From: Rhizobium sp. Q54
GTDB taxonomy: Bacteria; Pseudomonadota; Alphaproteobacteria; Rhizobiales; Xanthobacteraceae
DNA length: 64,000 nucleotides
Reading direction: 5' to 3'
Assembly: GCA_945861895.1 (NCBI GenBank)
Contig: CAMAWF010000007.1
Coordinates: forward strand, 19,539-83,538
The notes below the pieces were generated by a model. It saw only the letters and a program-made list of their open reading frames with translations. It was not told where the DNA came from and ran no database searches. How positions within the stretch are numbered: position 1 is the stretch's first letter; each line of letters starts with the position of its first letter. Shown here piece by piece: positions 46,105 through 54,849 of the stretch. The translations under genes and the position numbers were made by a program.

Positions 46105-47079
46105 TCAGAAATCGAAGTTGATCATTTTTTTCATCACCAGCACGCCCATCGACATCCAGAGGAGCGAGCCGGCCATCATCACGCGGCCGAAAGGCTCGGT
46201 CCACAAAAGCGAGATGTATTCCGGGCTGCTGATGTAGACGAGACCCATCACCGCGATCGGCAGGCAGCCGATGATCGCGGCCGAGGCTTTCGCCTCCATC
46301 GACATTGCCTGGATTTTGGCCTTCATCTTTTTACGGTCGCGCAACACGCGCGAAAGATTGCCCAAAGCTTCCGAAAGATTGCCGCCGGCTTTCTGTTGAA
46401 TCAGAATCACGATGCCGAAAAAATTCGCCTCGGGAAGCGGCATATGTTCGTAAAGCTTGGCGCAGGCTTCGCCCAGCGGCAGTCCCACGGACTGGGTGTC
46501 GATGATCGCACGGAATTCGGATTTGAGCGGTTCCGGCGCCTCGTTGACGATCATTTTCATGCAGTCGAGCAGCGGCAGGCCGGCCTTGACGCCGCGGACG
46601 ATGATGTCGACCGCATCTGGAAAAACGTCGAGAAACTTGTTCTCGCGGCGCTTCTTGAGGAATGAAAGCGCCCACATCGGCGCGCCGAACGATGCGGCGA
46701 AGGCGAGCGCCAGCGCGACCAATAACCCGGTGCCGGTAATCAGCATCAAGAAGAACACGGCGGCGCCGAGGCCCCCGGCGGTGATCATGAACCGGCGCTT
46801 CGACCAGGTCAGTCCGGCCTGGGCGATCCGGTTCGTGAGCGAAACGCTCTTGTCCTTTCTGTGCCGCTGTTCGAGTTCCTTCAACGTCCCCTCGACGATG
46901 TCGCGGCGCGACTTCTGCCCGGAGCGCGCGTTGGTGCGCGCCGCCGCCGGTTCGGCCTTCGCTACGTTGGCGCGGCGCTGATCGGCCTTCCGTTCGCCGG
47001 AAAGAATCGGATAGAGAAATACCCAGGCGACGCCGCCGATGGCGACGGTGACCAGGAAAAACAGGGCTAACGGCTGCAT
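46105..47079 (-). CDS. tadB: Tad pilus inner-membrane platform protein TadB
   Basis: A 324-residue T2SSF-domain protein. An N-terminal helix (LALFFLVTVAIGGVAWVFLYP) is followed by a charged linker, a second hydrophobic pair near residues 95-130, then the domain with FPDAVDIIVRGVKAGLPLLDCMKMI and EANFFGIVILIQQKAGGNLSEALGNLSRVLRDR. It partners TadC. It starts 18 bases after the cpaF stop in the pilus operon. Confidence 0.94.
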   Translation of the reverse strand: MQPLALFFLVTVAIGGVAWVFLYPILSGERKADQRRANVAKAEPAAARTNARSGQKSRRDIVEGTLKELEQRHRKDKSVSLTNRIAQAGLTWSKRRFMITAGGLGAAVFFLMLITGTGLLVALALAFAASFGAPMWALSFLKKRRENKFLDVFPDAVDIIVRGVKAGLPLLDCMKMIVNEAPEPLKSEFRAIIDTQSVGLPLGEACAKLYEHMPLPEANFFGIVILIQQKAGGNLSEALGNLSRVLRDRKKMKAKIQAMSMEAKASAAIIGCLPIAVMGLVYISSPEYISLLWTEPFGRVMMAGSLLWMSMGVLVMKKMINFDF

Positions 47080-47097
47080 GTCGATCTCGTTCCGCCG

Positions 47098-48654
47098 TCA
47101 AGCCGGTCCATTGGCGGCTTCCGCGGCATCGAGCGCAATCGCAAGCCGCTTCTCTTCGCCGTAATAGCGGGCGCGATCCCAGAACCGCGGCCGGCCGATG
47201 CCGGTCGAGCGATGCCGGCCGATGATGTTGCCCTTCTCGTCCTCACCCATCATGTCGTAGAGGAACAGATCCTGGGTGATGATGACCTCGCCCTCCATTC
47301 CCATCACTTCGGTAATGTGCGTGATGCGACGCGAACCGTCGCGCAAGCGCGCGACCTGGATTACCACATCCACCGAGGCGCAAATCATTTCGCGAATGGT
47401 GCGCGAGGGGAGCGAGAATCCGCCCATGGTGATCATCGATTCCATGCGCGAGAGCGCTTCGCGTGGATTGTTGGCGTGCAGCGTGCCCATCGAGCCGTCG
47501 TGGCCGGTGTTCATCGCCTGCAACAGGTCGAATGCCTCGGGTCCGCGGACTTCGCCGACGATGATGCGTTCCGGGCGCATACGCAGGCAGTTACGCACCA
47601 GTTCGCGCATGGTGACCTGGCCTTCGCCTTCTAGGTTTGGCGGCCGTGTTTCCAGCCGGACCACGTGCGGTTGCTGCAATTGCAATTCCGCGGCGTCTTC
47701 GCAGGTGATGATGCGCTCGTCGTCGTCGATGAATTGCGTGAGGCAGTTGAGCAGCGTCGTTTTGCCCGAACCGGTGCCGCCGGAAATAATCGTATTGACC
47801 CGGCTGCGGCCGATGACCTTGAGGATATCCCCGCCCTGCACCGTGATCGTGCCGAATTTGACCAGTTGATCGAGCGTCAGCTTGTGCTTCTTGAATTTAC
47901 GAATGGTGAGCGCGGGCCCGTCGATGGCAAGCGGCGGAACGATCGCGTTGACGCGGGAGCCGTCCGGCAAGCGCGCGTCGCAGATTGGCGAGGATTCGTC
48001 GACGCGCCGGCCGATTTGGCTGACGATGCGCTGACAAATATTGAGCAATTGCTGATTGTCGCGGAAGCGGATTCCGGTTTTTTGAATTTTGCCGGCGACT
48101 TCGATGTACACCGTGCCGGAGCCGTTCACCATGACGTCCGAGATGTCGTCGCGCGAGAGCAAGGGTTCCAGCGGGCCGAAGCCGAGCACGTCGTTGCAGA
48201 TATCGTCGAGCAGTTCCTCCTGCTCGGAGATCGACATCACGATGTTCTTGATCGCGATGATCTCGTTGACGATGTCGCGGATTTCCTCGCGCGCGGAATC
48301 GGCATCCAGCCGGGCGAGTTGGGCGAGGTCTATCGCTTCGATCAAGGCGCCGAAGATGGTGCCCTTGACCTCGTAATAGCTTTCCGAGCGCCGTGAATCG
48401 ACTGCGGAGGCGATATGCGCCGCGGTTCGCGGGCCGCTATTGACCGGCGCCGTCGGCGGCGACACCAGCGGCGCGCCAAGTCCGTCGGACGGAAAAGGCG
48501 TGCGGCCGCCGCTGCCGGCATCCATGGCGGCCGCGGGCGCAGGACGCGGTGCTGCCGCAGCATGCGCCGCAGGCCCGGCCGCCGGTTGCGGCGCGGGAGC
48601 CGCGGGCGCCGGGCCCCCGACATCGGCGGTCGATGTGCTGCGTTTGCCGAACAA
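47098..48654 (-). CDS. cpaF: Tad/Cpa pilus assembly ATPase CpaF (TadA)
   Basis: A 518-residue secretion ATPase of the VirB11/GspE superfamily that powers pilus extension and retraction. An N-terminal Pro/Ala-rich region (about 100 residues) precedes the catalytic part: Walker [16 protein letters not shown] near residue 290, Asp box, [22 protein letters not shown], and Walker [37 protein letters not shown]. The start is a TTG at 48654 in the sequence [13 protein letters not shown], with GGAG nine bases upstream; no ATG offers itself nearby. Confidence 0.95.
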   Translation of the reverse strand: MFGKRSTSTADVGGPAPAAPAPQPAAGPAAHAAAAPRPAPAAAMDAGSGGRTPFPSDGLGAPLVSPPTAPVNSGPRTAAHIASAVDSRRSESYYEVKGTIFGALIEAIDLAQLARLDADSAREEIRDIVNEIIAIKNIVMSISEQEELLDDICNDVLGFGPLEPLLSRDDISDVMVNGSGTVYIEVAGKIQKTGIRFRDNQQLLNICQRIVSQIGRRVDESSPICDARLPDGSRVNAIVPPLAIDGPALTIRKFKKHKLTLDQLVKFGTITVQGGDILKVIGRSRVNTIISGGTGSGKTTLLNCLTQFIDDDERIITCEDAAELQLQQPHVVRLETRPPNLEGEGQVTMRELVRNCLRMRPERIIVGEVRGPEAFDLLQAMNTGHDGSMGTLHANNPREALSRMESMITMGGFSLPSRTIREMICASVDVVIQVARLRDGSRRITHITEVMGMEGEVIITQDLFLYDMMGEDEKGNIIGRHRSTGIGRPRFWDRARYYGEEKRLAIALDAAEAANGPA

Positions 48655-48676
48655 GGCGTTAGTCTCCGGACAATCT

Positions 48677-49957
48677 TCAGGCTTGCCGTTTCAACAGCTT
48701 GCCCAGGAATGGCGTCAGCAGGCTCGATTTCGTCCGCTTTACTTCGGCGCGGCCGGTGACGATCTGCGCGAGATGCCGGAACATCTCCGCGGTCTTATGA
48801 CCGGAGGAAACTTCGGCGATCATCTGGCCGTTGTTGGCGGCGGTGCCGAATATCTGCGGCTCGAATGGAATCATCGCCACCGGATCGTCTTCCAGCGCCT
48901 TGGCGAAATCGGCGGGCTTGATCTCCGGCCGTTTCGCCACGCCGACTTTGTTGAGGCAGTAATTCGGGCGGCGATCGTTCGGCCGCGAACCGCGCAGCAG
49001 GTCGATCATGTTCTTGGCATTGCGCAGATTGGCGAGATCGGGTTCGGCGACGACCAGAATTTCGTCGGCGCTCACCAGCATATGCCGCGTCCATCCGGTC
49101 CATTGATGCGGCACGTCGAGCACGATGCAGGGAATTGTCGCGCGCAGCGAATCCAGGATCGAATCGAAAGCCTCGGCGCCGAAATCGTAGACGCGGTCGA
49201 GCGTCGCCGGCGCGGCCAGCAGGCTGAGATGATCGGTGCATTTCGACAGCAGGCGATCGATGAACGCCGTGTCGATGCGGTCCGGCGAGAACACCGCGTC
49301 CGCGATGCCTTGCGGCGGGTCCTGGTTGTAGTCGAGCCCGGCCGTGCCGAAGGCGAGATCGAGGTCGGTGACGACGGAATCGAGGGCGAGATCGCGCGCA
49401 ATCGCCCAGGCGACATTGTGAGCGACGGTCGAGGCCCCGACGCCGCCCTTGGCGCCGACGACGGCGACGATACGGCCGACAGGCTTGGCATCCGGCGCAG
49501 AATACAACCCGCACACCGAACGCACGATATCGAGCGTGCCGATCGGCGCGATCAGATAGTCGCTCACGCCGCGCCGCGTCAGCTCGCGATAGAGCACGAC
49601 ATCGTTGACGCGGCCGATCACGACCACCCGCGTGCCGGAGTCGCACACCTCGGCCAATTGATCGAGGCTCACGAGGATATCGTCGCGGCGGTTTTCCGTT
49701 TCGATGACGATGACGTTCGGCGTCGGCGAGTTGCGATAGGCCTCGGCGGCGGCGGTTGCGCCACCCATCTGAATTTTGACATGCGCCTTGGCCAGCCGGC
49801 GGTCCTCGCCGGCGGCCTGCACCGCGGCGGCGGTTTCCACCGTTTCGCAAAAAGCTTGAATCGAAACCCGCGGCGCCGGAGCGATATGCTCGTCGGCGGT
49901 GACGGTTTCAGGCGGCGTGGCCGCGGTTTCGGCGACTTGATGTGCGTATTTTATCAT
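48677..49957 (-). CDS. cpaE: Pilus assembly protein CpaE (TadZ), MinD/ParA-like localisation factor
   Basis: A 426-residue protein that places the Tad machine at the cell pole. The N-terminal part (residues about 60-155) is an atypical receiver-like domain with VIVIETENRRDDILVSLDQLAEVCDSGTRVVVIGRVNDV; the C-terminal part is a ParA/MinD ATPase with the deviant Walker A VVGAKGGVGASTVAHN near residue 170, where the usual catalytic lysine positions are changed to GAST. Start overlaps the cpaD stop by four bases (ATGA). Confidence 0.93.
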   Translation of the reverse strand: MIKYAHQVAETAATPPETVTADEHIAPAPRVSIQAFCETVETAAAVQAAGEDRRLAKAHVKIQMGGATAAAEAYRNSPTPNVIVIETENRRDDILVSLDQLAEVCDSGTRVVVIGRVNDVVLYRELTRRGVSDYLIAPIGTLDIVRSVCGLYSAPDAKPVGRIVAVVGAKGGVGASTVAHNVAWAIARDLALDSVVTDLDLAFGTAGLDYNQDPPQGIADAVFSPDRIDTAFIDRLLSKCTDHLSLLAAPATLDRVYDFGAEAFDSILDSLRATIPCIVLDVPHQWTGWTRHMLVSADEILVVAEPDLANLRNAKNMIDLLRGSRPNDRRPNYCLNKVGVAKRPEIKPADFAKALEDDPVAMIPFEPQIFGTAANNGQMIAEVSSGHKTAEMFRHLAQIVTGRAEVKRTKSSLLTPFLGKLLKRQA

Positions 49958-50694
49958 TTGCCCAGATCGCTGATCTTGCCCTGATCGTATTTGTCGTAGG
50001 TGCCGGCGGGACTATCGCCCTTGCGGTACTTGTCGATGGCGACCGAGCGGCGCGGCATATAGGGCGGAGTTTCGCCGCGCGGCTGCACCAGGTCGGCGGG
50101 ATTGTCGAGCATGGCGGCGAGGTTGCGCTGGCTGGCGCAGCCGAGATTCCAATGCGAGCGGTTCTCGTTGTAGGCGGGATCGGCCGCGGGCCCGAGATCG
50201 GACGGCCACACCCCGCAGGGGCCGGCTTCCGCGACGATCCTGGAATAATTCAGGCGAATGCTGGCGAGCGCGGTAGCCCGCGTTTGCACTGGCTGTAAGA
50301 AGACGCCCTGGCGCGGAATGCCGACGGCGGTGAAGATGGAGTGGATTTCGCGCAGCGAATCCTGGGCGGAAAGTTCGGTCACGCCGCCCTTCGGCACGGC
50401 GACGACGATGCCGCCGGTCGCCTCGCGTTTCCAGGATTGCGCGAAGGCCAGCACGTCGGCGCGTTGCGATGGCGTAAGCCCGCCGCGATTCCTGCCCAGG
50501 AACAATTCGACCGTGCGGTCGCCTTCCTTGAGCGCGATCGGATGGCGCTCGCGGTAGTCATCGGGCGGATAGCGTTTGACCTCGCGCTGGCTGTAGCAGC
50601 CGGCGAGAATGACGGCGAGGCCGCCGGCCATCAAGGCGCGGGCTGCCGCGGCGAGGCAGCGCGGTCTGGCGATCGCAAAACGAGAGCAGGTCAT
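49954..50694 (-). CDS. cpaD: Pilus assembly lipoprotein CpaD
   Basis: A 246-residue outer-membrane-associated lipoprotein with lipobox LAGC, C33. The CpaD domain shows YPPDDYRERHPIALKEGDRTVELFLGRNRGGLT and the C-terminal GCASQRNLAAMLDNPADLVQPRGETPPYMPRRSVAIDKYRKG, both typical of the family. The ATG at 50692-50694 is preferred to the frame's earlier start because AGGAGA precedes it by six bases. It lies 20 bases downstream of the secretin gene. Confidence 0.92.
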   Translation of the reverse strand: MTCSRFAIARPRCLAAAARALMAGGLAVILAGCYSQREVKRYPPDDYRERHPIALKEGDRTVELFLGRNRGGLTPSQRADVLAFAQSWKREATGGIVVAVPKGGVTELSAQDSLREIHSIFTAVGIPRQGVFLQPVQTRATALASIRLNYSRIVAEAGPCGVWPSDLGPAADPAYNENRSHWNLGCASQRNLAAMLDNPADLVQPRGETPPYMPRRSVAIDKYRKGDSPAGTYDKYDQGKISDLGK

Positions 50695-50714
50695 CGATCG
50701 TCTCCTGGCGGCGG

Positions 50715-52154
50715 TCAATCGAGATTGAAACCGTAATTGCCGCGGTAGATTCGGCGCGGGTCGACTTGTCCGGCAACGCCGTAGATGCGGTTGATGCGGC
50801 CGAGCAGGATGCTCGATGGATCGGCGGGATCGGCGAAGCCGTCGTCGGGCCGCGACAGATCTTTTTGGGCGACCGAGCGCACCACATAGGGCATGACCAG
50901 GACCATGAGTTCGGTCTGACGGTTGATGTAGTCGCGGCTCCTGAACAGCGTGCCGAGCACCGGAATTTGCATCAGGCCGGGCACGCCGTTGATCTGTTGC
51001 TTGGTCTGTTCCTGGATCATTCCGGCCATCGCCATCGCTCCACCGGAGGGAATTTCGACCGTGGTGTCGGCGCGGCGGGTGCGGATCGACGGAATGGTCA
51101 GCGACGAAGTCGAGCCGGGAACCTGCAACTTGATCGCGTTTTCCGTCGACAGATCGGAAACCTCGGTCAGCACCTTGAGGCTGATGCGGCCTTCCGACAG
51201 CACGATCGGGGTGAACATCAGGCTGACGCCGAATTTCTTGAAGTCGATCTGGGCTTGGCAGACCGGCGGCGACTTCGTGGTGTCGCAGGACAGGCCGGCC
51301 GGAACCGGAAACTCGCCGCCGGCGATGAAGGTCGCGGTTTCGCCGGAGATGGCGGTAAGGCTGGGCTCGGCCAAGGTGCGGATCACGCCGGCGCGCTCCA
51401 TCGCCCTGAGCGTTGCATTGACGCCTTTGATCGGCGCACCGGTCAGGCTGGTGTCGCTCAGCGACTGGCCATAGGCCGAGAACGGGTTGGTGGTGTTGAA
51501 ATTCACGACGCTGGTGCCGTAGCCGAGGCTGCCGCTGAGATCGATGCCGAGCTGCTTGATGACGTCGCGCTGCACTTCGGCGACGGTCACTTTCAGCATG
51601 ACCTGGTCGCGTCCGCGCACGGCGATGCCGTTCACCACTTTGGTGCCGTCGCCGACCAGGCGCGAGGCAAGGTCGAAAGCCGCCTGCGCGTCGCCGGCAT
51701 TCGGCGCGCTACCGGAGAGCATGATGCCGTCGCCGACGCCTTCGATGCGGATATCGGAGTCGGGCATCGCCTGCTTGAGCGCGCCGCGCACGCCATTGAG
51801 GTCGCGCGTCACCGCGATGTCGAAACCGGCGATTTGCTTGCCGTCGGCGTCGAAGAAAAAGATGTTAGTCTGGCCCACGGTCACGCCGATCATGTAGACG
51901 CGGCGCGCAGAGCGGATCACCGCATTGGCGATCTTGGGATCCGCCACCAGCACGTCCTTGATATCCGCCGGCAGGTCGATGGCCACCGATTTGCCGATGC
52001 CGAGCGGCACGAAGCGGGAAGTCGCTTCGCTCGCCGCCACCTGGATCACCGGTGCGCGCGGATCGGCGGCGGATGCCGGAGGCAGCGGCGCCAGTCCGGC
52101 CGCAACGATCAGTGCCGCGAGTGCCGCGGTGCGGATCAACGTCCCCTTCGTCAT
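50715..52154 (-). CDS. cpaC: Tad pilus outer-membrane secretin CpaC (RcpA)
   Basis: A 479-residue secretin. A signal peptide (MTKGTLIRTAALAALIVAAGLAPL) is followed by the T2SS/T3SS pilus N-domain (SRFVPLGIGKSVAIDLPADIKDVLVADPKIANAVIRSARRVYMIG), a BON domain, and the secretin core with AEPSLTAISGETATFIAGGEFPVP and the end IPSGGAMAMAGMIQEQ...GLMQIPVLGTLFRSRDYINRQTELMVLVMPYVV. ATG 52154 is chosen because GGGGA stands eight bases before it; an ATG five codons upstream lacks a ribosome site. Confidence 0.95.
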   Translation of the reverse strand: MTKGTLIRTAALAALIVAAGLAPLPPASAADPRAPVIQVAASEATSRFVPLGIGKSVAIDLPADIKDVLVADPKIANAVIRSARRVYMIGVTVGQTNIFFFDADGKQIAGFDIAVTRDLNGVRGALKQAMPDSDIRIEGVGDGIMLSGSAPNAGDAQAAFDLASRLVGDGTKVVNGIAVRGRDQVMLKVTVAEVQRDVIKQLGIDLSGSLGYGTSVVNFNTTNPFSAYGQSLSDTSLTGAPIKGVNATLRAMERAGVIRTLAEPSLTAISGETATFIAGGEFPVPAGLSCDTTKSPPVCQAQIDFKKFGVSLMFTPIVLSEGRISLKVLTEVSDLSTENAIKLQVPGSTSSLTIPSIRTRRADTTVEIPSGGAMAMAGMIQEQTKQQINGVPGLMQIPVLGTLFRSRDYINRQTELMVLVMPYVVRSVAQKDLSRPDDGFADPADPSSILLGRINRIYGVAGQVDPRRIYRGNYGFNLD

Positions 52155-52176
52155 GTCGTAGTTCCCCATGAACGAA

Positions 52177-52980
52177 TTACTTCGGTGTTGCTTTGGTGGT
52201 TACGCCGTAACGCACAACGTTGATGCCGCCGCGGCGGGCGTCGGCATTGGCATCGGCCGCGGATTCCGGGCCGCTCTTGTTGCTATCGACGATGCTGCGC
52301 AAGGCAAGCGAAAGCGAACCCTGCTGGCGTGCGAGCGCGAGCGTCTCGGCCTGAATCGGCGCCAGCTCCAGCGTGGCGGTCTTGCCGACCACCACCTTTT
52401 GTCCGTTCTTCTCCTCGACGTTCTGGTCGATCGCCAGCACGCGCACGTTGGACAGGATGGTTTCGCTGACCTGGGTTTCGCCGCTGGACTTGTCGCCGTC
52501 CTTGTCGCGGCGCGACAGGATGACGTCGACGTGATCGTTGGGCAGGATAAATCCGCCGGCGCCGGTTTCCGCGGAAATTTCGGTCGAGATCGCCCGCATG
52601 CCCGCCGGCAGGATCGCGGCCATGAAGCCGGAGCCTTTGGCCTTGACCAGTTTTGCTTCGCGCACCGGTTCGCCCACGACAAACGGCGCGCGGGCGATCG
52701 ATCCGGCCAGCGCTTCGATGGCGTCCGGCTTGCTGCTTTTGCTGATGAAATTTGAATTGCCGGCCGAGGCCGGCCAGGCCTGCCAATGAATGTCTTGCGC
52801 GGAAACCGTCTGGCCCATTCCGATATCGGACCTGGCGACCAGGATATCGACGGTGTTGAGTTGTGCGGCCGGCTGCGCCGGCTCGGGCGGTTTTGGCTCC
52901 GGCCCGCCGCCCGCCAGCATGGCGGCAAGCCCGCCCGCGGCAATGGCGACACCCAGCACTACGATACGCGCGGCTTTCAT
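52177..52980 (-). CDS. cpaB: Pilus assembly protein CpaB (RcpC)
   Basis: A 267-residue protein with an N-terminal hydrophobic segment (IVVLGVAIAAGGLAAMLAGG), an SAF domain (VDILVARSDIGMGQTVSAQDIHWQAWP) and the RcpC/CpaB core with PAGMRAISTEISAETGAGGFILPNDHVDVILSRRDKD, as in the RcpC family. It probably gates or modifies the secretin channel in the periplasm. The stop lies about 22 bases from the cpaC start. Confidence 0.93.
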   Translation of the reverse strand: MKAARIVVLGVAIAAGGLAAMLAGGGPEPKPPEPAQPAAQLNTVDILVARSDIGMGQTVSAQDIHWQAWPASAGNSNFISKSSKPDAIEALAGSIARAPFVVGEPVREAKLVKAKGSGFMAAILPAGMRAISTEISAETGAGGFILPNDHVDVILSRRDKDGDKSSGETQVSETILSNVRVLAIDQNVEEKNGQKVVVGKTATLELAPIQAETLALARQQGSLSLALRSIVDSNKSGPESAADANADARRGGINVVRYGVTTKATPK

Positions 52981-53077
52981 AACGCTTCACTTTCTACAGG
53001 ACGCGACGGCCCGTCCGGCCGCCTTAACCCACATGGCGGCCAGCACGGCCGCGTGCAGCAATATCAACAGCTAAAGG

Positions 53078-53092
53078 TCAAGGTATGGTTAA
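53078..53092 (-). promoter_or_regulatory. CtrA-like box upstream of cpaB
   Basis: Read on minus, TTAA-N7-TTGA with the half-site TTAACCAT (bases 53085-53092) lies about 100 bases before the cpaB start, in the 184-base gap behind cpaA. Seven of eight consensus positions of the CtrA site match. This gap could hold the promoter of the cpaB-tadC operon. Confidence 0.35.
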
Positions 53093-53164
53093 GCAGGCGT
53101 ATCCAAATCGAGTTAATATTGTGTTGCTCGACGGATAACAGCGTGCGCGCCGATTGCAGCCGCT

Positions 53165-53671
53165 TCAAAATGCGAACGGTTTCATCCAGGCGGTGTCGGG
53201 ATAAACCGCGAGCGCTGCGGCCGCGAGCGCGATCCCGTAGGGAACGCCGGCATTCTTGTCGTGCAGGCGCAGCAGCCATGCCTGCCGGGCAAGCACGCCC
53301 GGCAGCGGCCAGAGGCGGAATTGAATCAGCAGCAGCGTCAGCGCGCCGCCGAACAATGACGCATAGATGAGATAGTCGAGCAGGTGGTCGAAGCCGAACC
53401 ACAGCGCGGTGGCTGCGGCGAGCTTAGCGTCGCCGCCGCCGATCCAGCCGCGCGAGAAAAAGCCGAAGGTGAACAACAAGACCAAGGCCGCGGCGGCCAG
53501 ATGATAGCCGATATCGCTCATGCTCATGCCGGTCACCAGCGTGAGCAGGATGAAGCCGCCGATGAGCGCGAGCGAGACGCGATTGGAGATGGTCATGGTG
53601 AGCAGGTCGCTCGACGCGGCGAAGGCCATCAATGTCGGAAACAACAGCAGCCGGATTGCTTCGGTGACCAT
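53165..53671 (-). CDS. cpaA: Prepilin peptidase CpaA (TadV)
   Basis: A 168-residue polytopic aspartic peptidase (A24 family) that cleaves Flp prepilins and TadE-type pseudopilins. The two catalytic aspartates are D22 in AASSDLLTMTI and D81 in GWIGGGDAKLA. Four to six hydrophobic helices are present, and the N-terminal methylase half of PilD-type enzymes is missing, as usual for Tad systems. It is followed by a 184-base gap and then cpaB. Confidence 0.93.
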   Translation of the reverse strand: MVTEAIRLLLFPTLMAFAASSDLLTMTISNRVSLALIGGFILLTLVTGMSMSDIGYHLAAAALVLLFTFGFFSRGWIGGGDAKLAAATALWFGFDHLLDYLIYASLFGGALTLLLIQFRLWPLPGVLARQAWLLRLHDKNAGVPYGIALAAAALAVYPDTAWMKPFAF

Positions 53672-53816
53672 GGCCCGTTCCGTTGGCGCAACTCAGTGCG
53701 GGGAAGTCCGCGCTCCGCGTAACCTTAGGCGGCTTATGCTTGCTGATCGGTTAGCGCCAAACCTTGACGATTCGTAAACGCCGCCGGGCGGCGGCGAAAC
53801 CGCGCCACAGCAAAGC

Positions 53817-53839
53817 GGCTCCGGCCGATGACCGGAGCC
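53817..53839 (-). terminator. Stem-loop behind flp pilin 1
   Basis: GGCTCCGG at 53817-53824 pairs with CCGGAGCC at 53832-53839 around a seven-base loop, 26 bases beyond the stop of the pilin gene. The T-run after it on minus is poor, so termination may be partial. The same stem sequence follows pilin 2. Confidence 0.6.
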
Positions 53840-53864
53840 GCCTGAGCAGCCTCGCTGCACTCGT

Positions 53865-54026
53865 TTATTTGAGTTGGGTCGAAATGCTGGAAAAGCTGGT
53901 GTTGAGCTGGGTGCCGAGGCCGTTGACGACGGCGATGATGGCAATCGAGATGCCGGCGGCGATGAGGCCGTACTCAATGGCGGTAGCGCCGGATTCGTTT
54001 CTCAACAGGCGAAGGATGTTCGACAT
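53865..54026 (-). CDS. flp: Flp-type pilin, copy 1
   Basis: A 53-residue major-pilin-type subunit: a short leader (MSNILRLLRNESG), then the Flp motif ATAIEYGLIAAGIS and a hydrophobic helix, ending FSSISTQLK. CpaA should cut after G13 so that the mature chain begins ATAIEY, with E18 as the conserved glutamate. GGAG stands eight bases before the ATG. It differs from copy 2 in the leader and a few residues of the helix and tail. It sits 194 bases ahead of cpaA on the same strand. Confidence 0.93.
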   Translation of the reverse strand: MSNILRLLRNESGATAIEYGLIAAGISIAIIAVVNGLGTQLNTSFSSISTQLK

Positions 54027-54150
54027 TCAAATCACTCCATTCTGGGTACAGCGTCCGCTTGGCGCGAACGGGTACCCGCTTAAAGATTGGGTACAAAAAA
54101 TGGGTGATATGAATCGGTAGACTTTTCGTTCAATCAGCGCCGCCTGCCGC

Positions 54151-54184
54151 ACAAACGAAAAGGCTCCGGCAAGTGACCGGAGCC
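54151..54184 (-). terminator. Rho-independent terminator behind flp pilin 2
   Basis: Stem GGCTCCGG (54162-54169) and CCGGAGCC (54177-54184) with a seven-base loop, followed on minus by TTTTCGTTTGT. It lies 26 bases after the pilin 2 stop, so pilin 2 can be expressed as a short separate transcript. Confidence 0.8.
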
Positions 54185-54209
54185 TCCGTAGCAAATTCGA
54201 TGCGCTCGA

Positions 54210-54374
54210 TTACTTGAGCTGGGTCGAGATGCTGGAGAAGGCGGTGTTGAGCTTGGTGCCGAGGCCGTTGACGACCGCGATGATCGCGACCGAGATGCCG
54301 GCGGCAATCAGGCCGTACTCAATGGCGGTGGCGCCCGCCTCATCCTTCACAAAACGCGAAACGAGATTTTTCAT
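54210..54374 (-). CDS. flp: Flp-type pilin, copy 2
   Basis: A 54-residue Flp pilin starting MKNLVSRFVKDEAG, with predicted CpaA cleavage after G14 and mature start ATAIEYGLIAAGIS. The C-terminal half NGLGTKLNTAFSSISTQLK is nearly the same as in copy 1. The ATG at 54372-54374 is used because AAGGAGC precedes it by six bases. It has a strong terminator behind it and an unusually long A+T-rich gap before it, as expected for the most highly expressed gene of a pilus locus. Confidence 0.94.
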   Translation of the reverse strand: MKNLVSRFVKDEAGATAIEYGLIAAGISVAIIAVVNGLGTKLNTAFSSISTQLK

Positions 54375-54849
54375 CGGTAGCTCCTTATCCACACGTGGCT
54401 GTCTGAGCGGGGTCCAGTGACCGAATTCATTTCCGGCTCGCCCGGACTATGCGAAAATCTAGCAATGAGGTCTTGCACCGCGGTTAATATCGCCGATGAA
54501 TCACAGCGTATTGCTGTACACAGATATCGTAGTTAATAGGGTGTATACGCAAGAACTTCAGGGTTAAAAATTCGTTTCTCCAAATCTATATCATTATTTA
54601 CATGATGATTACATAGAGCTCGTAAATTATGCTTGAAAAACACAATGTAACACCGTGACCGCAGATGCACCGGACTTCGTCGCGATGCACAATCATTACT
54701 ATGCGGAACATCGCGCTTTCGCCGTGGACACTGGATTTTCGCCGCCGCCGGCGAACGCAGCCGTGGGGTGACGGCCGCGCCGTTCACGCCATCTTAACCG
54801 CGACGGCTCGATATCGCGTTACCCGGTTCATCCGTCCAGGTGCACGCAC
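54375..54849. other. 475-base A+T-rich gap between flp2 and the desaturase gene
   Basis: No convincing gene is present. The segment 54480-54660 is visibly richer in A and T than any other intergenic part of the window, with TTAA at 54484-54487, 54533-54536 and 54564-54567. It must hold the promoter of the pilin on the left and probably that of the desaturase-family gene on the right. No clear -35/-10 pair could be fixed by eye. Confidence 0.7.

Noticed and set aside
54533..54787. 84-codon frame on minus in the A+T-rich gap
   Set aside because: No ribosome site, no motif, and unusual composition for a protein; the gap is better explained as a promoter region.
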